From NCBI RefSeq assembly GCF_003316695.1, contig NZ_PDKB01000005.1:1-64000 (forward strand): 64,000 bases of DNA. Reading direction: 5' to 3'. The notes beneath the pieces are model-generated. The model saw only the letters and a program-made list of their open reading frames with translations, was not told where the DNA came from and searched no databases. The stretch is from Aliarcobacter vitoriensis (GTDB taxonomy: Bacteria > Campylobacterota > Campylobacteria > Campylobacterales > Arcobacteraceae). The position numbers and the translations under genes are program-made. Positions 58,493 through 64,000 of this stretch are shown piece after piece (positions within the stretch are counted from its first letter, which is position 1; each line of letters starts with the position of its first letter).

Positions 58493-60442
58493 CTAAAATT
58501 CAATAGAGTCATCAATATCATCGAGTATGATATTTTTATTTTTAGAGATAGAAGAATCATCAATTCCACTAAAAGGGGTTACTTTTTCTAAATCAAACCA
58601 TTCTTCTTTAATGGGTGTATTTTTATTAAGTAAAGGTTCTGAATTAAAATCATTATTTGAAATTAATATTTTATGAATACTATTTTTTTCATGAGTATTC
58701 TTGTTGAGTTTATTTACTCTGTCAATATTTTTTCTATGGCTTTTTGTCTTATTCTTTGCTTCTTGAGCAATTTCTCTAAGTTTTATAAGTGCTTCAAAAA
58801 TCTCATTTTCATCATATTCTATATTTTTCTGTTTTTTTAAATACTTTTGTGCAGCTGTAAATTCCCAAATAGATGTTTTTGGTAATCTTGAATTTCTATA
58901 TGGAAGTTGATAATATTTTTTTGAATCAGGGTTGTAAAACCAGATTTTACTAATATCTCTTGGGTCTCTTCTTATAATAAATTTTCTTTTGATTTTTTTA
59001 CCTCTTATCATTTCAAATGATTCAATCCATACATTAAGATAATAATAAATTGTATCAAGTTGAATACCATATTTTTGAATAGTTCTTTCAAATTTTGGAA
59101 GTAAATTTATTTGTAAAAGTTGTTTGTCTTCAACAATTTTTGGTAATCCTTTTGGTGGTTGAGATGGTGTTCCCATAATTCCATCACGATATTTTTGAAT
59201 AGGAGACATTTCTAATTGAGAATGTATATTTTTATGATATACATCTGCAATTAAAAGAGTAAGCCATTTTTCAAATTCATTAAGAGTCATATTGGCTTTT
59301 TTTTCAGAGTTATAATTTTTACGTTCAGAAATGTTTCCAAAAGTCGTAGCTTCAAGTGCATGAATATAATCATTTAAAGTTCCAAGTAGTCTTTCAATAT
59401 GAGCTCCATATCGAGGTCTTGCAACTGGACGCCAGATTATATCAATTCCATATTCTTCACAAGTGTGTTGCAAATCAATTCCTCTAAATTCTTTTGCATT
59501 ATCCATATGTAAAGCTTTTGGAATACCCCAAACATTCCAATCTGATGTAAATTGATATTTTTCTTTAATTTCATCTTTAGGTACTATTGCATTATATAAA
59601 GCCTGACCTGTACCAAAATATCCTGGTGCTTCAAATGAAATATAAAATCCTGCAACCATTCTTGAATATACATCTATAGCTACTGTAATCCAAGGTCTAC
59701 CTAATTCTTGTCTATATTCATCATCAACAAGAATAATATCAACTTTTGTATGGTCAATTTGTAGTATATGAAGAGGATATAAGCCATCAGGATACTCTTT
59801 TTTATTAATATCTAATTTTTCTGCTTCATTTTTACCAATACGTTTTTTTAAAACTAATTTTTCAGATAGTGAATTAACTCTTCTTCTTACCGTAACTTCA
59901 GATGGTGGTTTTATTTTTACATTTTTACATCTGATAACAACTTCTTCATAAGTTCTTGAAACAGTTGGTTTTAAATTAGTGAGGTAATATTCTTTTAGAA
60001 CAATATCAATAATCTCGTCTTGCTCATTTGTTAATCTACTTTGACCTTTTCCACCTTTTATTTTTGTTTGAACAAGTGAACTTAACTGCCCAGTTGAATT
60101 ATAATCTCTTAGCCAATTATAAAGAGTAGTTGGTGATACTTCTAATTCTTTCGCTCTTTTTTCAATTTCTTTTCTTGAATTAAGCCCTATAAGTGGTTTT
60201 ATTGCCTCATATCTTTTTCTAGCTTCGTCCAGTTTTTTCTTAGGTATTAAAGATAAATCTTCACATACATTTATTTTTTGCATATCTAAAGGTTTAGATG
60301 CTAAATCTTTAATTGCAATACGTTCTGTTTCAAATGTTGCAGTGCTTTTTGCAAAAACATAGTTAAAATCTATAATTGATATAATTACATACTCATTGTT
60401 AAGTTTGTAAACTTTATTTCCTTCTCTTATTTCTAAACTCAT
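58493..60442 (-). CDS. tnsB: TnsB-like DDE transposase
   Basis: 649 residues. An HTH (SPTTLYNWLRDYNSTGQL, near 103-120) precedes the RNase-H-like core: Asp230 in ILQIDHTKVD, Asp314 in ALHMDNAKEF and Glu350 in YGAHIERLLG. A C-terminal beta-barrel and a charged tail follow. TnsB binds the ends and joins 3' ends to the target. It overlaps tnsA by 4 bp. Confidence 0.92.
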   Translation of the reverse strand: MSLEIREGNKVYKLNNEYVIISIIDFNYVFAKSTATFETERIAIKDLASKPLDMQKINVCEDLSLIPKKKLDEARKRYEAIKPLIGLNSRKEIEKRAKELEVSPTTLYNWLRDYNSTGQLSSLVQTKIKGGKGQSRLTNEQDEIIDIVLKEYYLTNLKPTVSRTYEEVVIRCKNVKIKPPSEVTVRRRVNSLSEKLVLKKRIGKNEAEKLDINKKEYPDGLYPLHILQIDHTKVDIILVDDEYRQELGRPWITVAIDVYSRMVAGFYISFEAPGYFGTGQALYNAIVPKDEIKEKYQFTSDWNVWGIPKALHMDNAKEFRGIDLQHTCEEYGIDIIWRPVARPRYGAHIERLLGTLNDYIHALEATTFGNISERKNYNSEKKANMTLNEFEKWLTLLIADVYHKNIHSQLEMSPIQKYRDGIMGTPSQPPKGLPKIVEDKQLLQINLLPKFERTIQKYGIQLDTIYYYLNVWIESFEMIRGKKIKRKFIIRRDPRDISKIWFYNPDSKKYYQLPYRNSRLPKTSIWEFTAAQKYLKKQKNIEYDENEIFEALIKLREIAQEAKNKTKSHRKNIDRVNKLNKNTHEKNSIHKILISNNDFNSEPLLNKNTPIKEEWFDLEKVTPFSGIDDSSISKNKNIILDDIDDSIEF

Positions 60443-61149
60443 AATAAATATCCTTCAAATACTAGACCTTCAAGATGAGATTTATAAAGTTTTTCATCAT
60501 AAGGTCTTAGTTGTAATAATTGTGTTTCAAGTGTAAGTTTCTCATACATATTAACAATTAATATTTTTTTTCTAATCATTGCCCAAATTGTTGAAATCAT
60601 TGAAAGTTGTTTAAATTTATCACTACTATATTCTTCTAATAATTGTTGAATTGTAATTTGTGGTATGAATAAATTATAGATTATTTCATAATTCTCTATT
60701 GATAAATCTTCATAATTTAATAAAAAATTTACATTAAATTTATATTCACCACTTTTAATATAAGGACATCTATCAGTAAAAAATTTAAAATCTACATTTT
60801 TATTCTTAAGATAACTAATCATTGCCTTATATTTTTGTTTTTCAGTTGAGAATATTTTTTTTAATTCATTGTAATATTTAACTTCTATAATAATGTTATT
60901 GTATTTTGGTGGAGTTTCTATATAAAAATCTGGAGTATATGTATATCTTTTATTATCAATAAAATATTCAATTGTAATTGGTTGTTCAAGTATTTTTATA
61001 ACAAAATTCTCAAATTCAAATAAATATAAGAAATCTCTTTCAAGTTTTGATTCAAAGCTAATCATTCTATTTGATTTCTTACTAGGAATTTTACCTGTAA
61101 TATTTCTATAATTCTTTGGTATTTTTCTTGATGGTTCATTTAAATTCAA
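60439..61149 (-). CDS. tnsA: TnsA-like endonuclease
   Basis: 236 residues from TTG 61149, with AAGGAG just upstream. The PD-(D/E)xK core has Glu33/Glu37 (SFESKLERDF), Asp74 (TYTPDFYI) and Glu89-x-Lys91 (IIIEVKYYN), then a C-terminal domain that would contact TnsC. TnsA cuts the 5' strands, so the element is expected to move by cut-and-paste. It is the promoter-proximal tns gene, 150 bp from the right end. Confidence 0.9.
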   Translation of the reverse strand: MNLNEPSRKIPKNYRNITGKIPSKKSNRMISFESKLERDFLYLFEFENFVIKILEQPITIEYFIDNKRYTYTPDFYIETPPKYNNIIIEVKYYNELKKIFSTEKQKYKAMISYLKNKNVDFKFFTDRCPYIKSGEYKFNVNFLLNYEDLSIENYEIIYNLFIPQITIQQLLEEYSSDKFKQLSMISTIWAMIRKKILIVNMYEKLTLETQLLQLRPYDEKLYKSHLEGLVFEGYLL

Positions 61150-61178
61150 ACTTTTCTCCTTTTTAAAATATTTAATTT

Positions 61179-61299
61179 AATTTGATAAATATAAACTTAG
61201 TACAATATAATTCGATAAATAATCCAAACAAATTAGATAAAATTTCTTATTAATATTGATATTTTTCAATTTTAATCCAATTTACTTTAATAATTGATA
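61179..61299 (-). other. Right transposon end with candidate TnsB-binding repeats
   Basis: AATTTGATAAA (61179-61189), GTACAATATAATTCGATAAA (61200-61219) and CCAAACAAATTAGATAAAA (61224-61242) share a core with the left-end sites, and the terminal repeat TTTACTTTAATAATTGATA closes at 61299. The tns promoter must lie here too. Confidence 0.55.
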
Positions 61300-61304
61300 G
61301 ACAG
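61300..61304. repeat. Target-site duplication, right copy
   Basis: GACAG, identical to 38441-38445. Confidence 0.92.
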
Positions 61305-62673
61305 AGTCAAATCAGCTTTATTGGTAAATAATTTTAAATTTCCACCTCTAAAAATAACTGTAAATTTATCTCCTTCTGAAATATCAAAAAAAGGAACACA
61401 TTTTGACTTGGCTATTGCTTTACAAATAGCACTTTTTGATGAACAAAAGCTAAAATTTGATGATTTTTATTTTTTTGGAGAGTTGGCACTCGATGGAAGT
61501 ATAAAAGATACAACATTGATTTTTCCTATGGTTTTATCTTTGGTTAAACAAGGATTATTAAAAAAAGTTGTTGTTTGTGAAAATAGTGCAATAAAACTAT
61601 CAAATATACCAAATATTGAAATTTATGTAGTAAATAATCTAAATAGTGCCATAGAGTTTGTAAAAACTGAAAATAAAGAGAGATTTTTATATAAAAAAGA
61701 GATTTTAGAATATAAAACTATTGAATTAAATGGTGAGAAATATTTTTATGATACAAATTATACAGAAGATTTTAGATATGTTTTAGGGCAAGATATGGCT
61801 AAATATGCAGCTATGATTTGTACAGCTGGAAACCACAATTTGATTATGGAAGGAAGTCCAGGATGTGGAAAGTCTATGATTGCAAAAAGATTGCAATATA
61901 TTTTAGCTCCTATGAGTTTAGAAGAGATTTTGGAAAAAGCAAAACTTCAAGCACTTGATTTTAAAGATGTAGATTTTTATCCAATAAGGGCTTTTAGAAG
62001 TCCTCATCATACAGCGACAAAATCTTCAATTTTAGGTGGAACAAATTCAAAAATGGGCGAAGTTGCACTAAGCAACAATGGAATTTTATTTTTTGATGAA
62101 TTACCACACTTTCCAAGTAATATTATAGAAGCTTTAAGAGAACCACTTGAAGATAATAAAATTTTAATCTCAAGAGTAAATAGTAAAGTGCTTTATGAAA
62201 CAAAATTTATCTTTGTTTCAGCACTCAATCCTTGTCCTTGTGGAAATAGGCTCTCTAGTGTGAAAGAGTGTAGGTGCAATGAACTTGAAATTCAAAGATA
62301 TAAAAATAGGCTTAGTGAACCATTTTTGGATAGGATTGATTTGTATTTGGTGATGAATGATAGTTTTAATGACAATAAAAATATCGTAAGTTCAGCCGAA
62401 CTTCACGAAAGTGTTATAAAAGCTTTTATCAAACAAAAAAGTAGGGGACAAAAAGAGTTAAATGGAAAACTAAGTGATGAAGATATAAAAAAGTATTGTA
62501 TTTTAGATGATGAAAGTAAAGAAATACTTGAAAAAGCAAGGATAAACTACTCACTATCTTTTAGAAGTATAAATAAAGTTTTAAAAGTAGCAAGAACTAT
62601 TGCAGACTTGAATAACAATGATATTATCACTAAAAGTGATTTATTAAAAAGCTTAAATTTTAGAAGAAGGTAA
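61300..62673 (+). pseudogene. comM: comM, 3' part, separated by the Tn7-like element
   Basis: 457 codons: DRVKSALLVNNFKFPPLKIT, LSPSEISKKGTHFDLAIALQ, Walker A EGSPGCGKSMIAKRL, FRSPHHTATKSSILGG, DELPHFPSNIIEALREPLED, LNPCPCGNR and the C-terminal Mg-chelatase domain (RFLSEP-like RLSEPFLDRIDL, SLSFRSINKVLKVARTIADL). With the 5' part it would make 501 residues, the usual ComM length. A TTG at 61294 in the transposon end opens the same frame, but it has no clear SD. All catalytic motifs are present in this part. Confidence 0.92.
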
Positions 62674-62675
62674 TA

Positions 62676-63389
62676 ATGATTGAAGATGAGAAAATAGATT
62701 ATGATAAAAATCCAATTGAAATTAAAGATTATAATACTTTGTTTATGTTCTTAGTTAATATAAGTTTAATTCCGGTTTTAATATTTGTTTATATAAATCA
62801 TAAATATAATCCAGGAGAAATTAGTGAAGCTTCATTGTATAGAAATTTATTTATTATTATTCCGTTTGCTATGAGTTTTTATATGGTACCTTATATAAAA
62901 TCAAGAGGAAAGCGAAAAATAGTTTTAACTAATACTGATATTAAATTTATGCACGAAAACAAGATCATAGAAGAGATTAAAATTTCTGAAATAACAAATA
63001 TTAAGAAAACATATATTGATATGTATCATAAAAGCCAAAACTTAAAATCTTATCAAAGATTTGGGTTACTTATAGTTTTTCCTTTAATAGCAATACTCTC
63101 AGATTCTTATTATATATTATTGATTATTCCATTCATGCATATTTTTTTAGTAATTACAAAATATTTATTTCATAAATTAAAAGATGAAAATTATAAATAT
63201 AAATTTTTTGATGCAATATTAGTTTATTCTGGTGATAAATTTATAAATATTTTACCTACTACAAATAATGAATATGAAAAAGTTAGAAAATATTTTTTGG
63301 ATAAAAATTTAGGTGATATTCAGAATAAAAATATTTATTTTAAATTATTTGAACATTCATTTGAAAGAATAAAGTTTGATAGACACTAA
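62676..63389 (+). CDS. Membrane protein, unknown
   Basis: 237 residues: four hydrophobic segments (TLFMFLVNISLIPVLIFVYI, LFIIIPFAMSFYMVPYI, FGLLIVFPLIAILS, YYILLIIPFMHIFLVI) and a soluble stretch between the second and third (KIVLTNTDIKFMHENKIIEE) that resembles a bacterial PH-like fold. No family assigned. It starts 2 bp after comM. Confidence 0.6.
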   Translation: MIEDEKIDYDKNPIEIKDYNTLFMFLVNISLIPVLIFVYINHKYNPGEISEASLYRNLFIIIPFAMSFYMVPYIKSRGKRKIVLTNTDIKFMHENKIIEEIKISEITNIKKTYIDMYHKSQNLKSYQRFGLLIVFPLIAILSDSYYILLIIPFMHIFLVITKYLFHKLKDENYKYKFFDAILVYSGDKFINILPTTNNEYEKVRKYFLDKNLGDIQNKNIYFKLFEHSFERIKFDRH

Positions 63390-63447
63390 TATAAAGCCTT
63401 ATAGAAATTATGTTACTATTACAACTATTTATTAAAAAAGGCAAATA

Positions 63448-64000
63448 ATGACAAAATGCGGATATGTTTCAGTTGTAGGACGACCAAATGCAGGTAAAAG
63501 TTCTCTTCTAAATTGGCTTGTTGGTGAAAAAATAGCGATGGTTTCACACAAAGCAAATGCTACAAGAAAAAGGTCAAATATCATAGTTATGCACGAAGAT
63601 GACCAAATTATATTTGTAGATACTCCAGGAATTCACGAAACAGAAAAACTTTTAAATCAGTTTATGTTAGATGAAGCATTAAAAGCTATGGGTGATTGTG
63701 ATTTGATACTATTTTTAGCTCCAGTTACTGATAGTTTAAAATATTATGAAGATTTTTTACAAAAAAATAAAAAAAATACAAAACACATATTACTTTTAAC
63801 AAAAATAGATTTTATAAACAATGATGAATTGATGGTAAAACTAAAAGAGTATGAAAAATATCAAGATAGATATGAGGCGATGATACCAATATCTATAAAA
63901 CGAGCTACAAAAAAATCTGATATTTTAGATGAGGTTGTGAAATATTTGCCAGAACATCCATATTTATTTGACCCAGAGATTATGACAACTGAACATTTAA
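63448..64000 (+). CDS. era: GTPase Era (partial, 3' end outside the window)
   Basis: The first 184 codons: G1 VVGRPNAGKSSLLNWLVG, G2 KANATRKRS, G3 FVDTPGIHE, G4 LLTKIDF and G5 IPISIK, the layout of Era, which assists 16S rRNA maturation. ATG at 63448 follows an AAAAGG-type SD. The KH domain would lie beyond the end. Confidence 0.9.
   Translation, partial: MTKCGYVSVVGRPNAGKSSLLNWLVGEKIAMVSHKANATRKRSNIIVMHEDDQIIFVDTPGIHETEKLLNQFMLDEALKAMGDCDLILFLAPVTDSLKYYEDFLQKNKKNTKHILLLTKIDFINNDELMVKLKEYEKYQDRYEAMIPISIKRATKKSDILDEVVKYLPEHPYLFDPEIMTTEHL

Larger units (their letters stand above)
38446..61299. mobile_element. Tn7-like transposon inserted in comM
   Basis: 22,854 bp. The left end reads TGTCAATTATCTTAGTTAAT; the right end read inward is TATCAATTATTAAAGTAAAT, an imperfect inverted repeat. 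GACAG duplications flank it. The core tnsA-tnsB-tnsC-tniQ-orf lies at the right end, reading inward from it. The gene order matches the tniCABDE backbone of comM-inserted elements such as Tn6022/AbaR islands of Acinetobacter, from established knowledge. Cargo lies on the left: a DUF262/HEPN pair, relics, a STAND NTPase pair, a TnsE-like protein and a helicase. No CRISPR array or cas gene is present. Confidence 0.93.

Noticed and set aside
38446-61299. CRISPR-associated transposon
   Set aside because: No repeat-spacer array and no cas-like gene were found, and TniQ targeting of comM explains the insertion.

Overview
The window is AT-rich DNA of an Arcobacter/Aliarcobacter-like member of the Campylobacterota. 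Pointers are the A+T-rich codon use, the tmRNA tag peptide ANNTNYAPAYAKAA, spermidine synthesis by carboxynorspermidine dehydrogenase and decarboxylase, an ArsRS-like two-component pair, a soluble CZB-type chemoreceptor and the order tig-clpP-def. The genus is inferred from these features; no database was searched.

Layout. 1-22.8 kb is core chromosome: an EEP-family phosphodiesterase, a Spy-like periplasmic protein with a two-component system, a signalling operon (soluble chemoreceptor, CheY-like regulator, two PAS kinases), ymdB-like, a ParA-like ATPase, ubiE, xseA, cheW, a cyclophilin, panD, ybaB, ispA, CIRCE-controlled groES-groEL, a TonB-dependent receptor split by a 9-G tract (phase OFF as read) and a ComEA-like protein. 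22.84-30.36 kb is a 7.5-kb integrative island at the 3' end of ssrA, bounded by 18-bp direct repeats, with a tyrosine integrase, a divergent HTH regulator, small membrane and lipoprotein genes, a second recombinase and a primase-like Rep protein. 30.3-38.3 kb is core again: ssrA, the carboxynorspermidine pair, two PPK2 kinases, tig, clpP, def.

38,446-61,299 is a 22.85-kb Tn7-like transposon inside comM. Both boundaries can be read to the base: a GACAG 5-bp duplication (38441-38445 and 61300-61304), imperfect terminal inverted repeats, and comM halves that rejoin in frame (..ESKD|RVKSA..) if the element and one duplication are removed. The right side carries tnsA-tnsB-tnsC-tniQ plus an unidentified fifth gene. 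The cargo looks like a defence and mobility collection: a DUF262 protein with a HEPN protein; decayed IS3, relaxase and HNH genes; a 2058-residue STAND NTPase with a putative N-terminal nuclease (Avs-like) and an overlapping small partner gene; and a TnsE-like protein followed by a UvrD/Rep-family helicase whose upstream region holds a 9-C tract. A diverged ~0.4-0.5-kb direct repeat flanks the left cargo block, which suggests stepwise assembly. After the transposon come the rest of comM, an unknown membrane protein and the start of era.

The best candidates for new biology are the TnsE-like/helicase pair lying apart from the tns core, the giant STAND NTPase with its partner, and the two 9-bp G/C tracts that could switch a receptor and the helicase.
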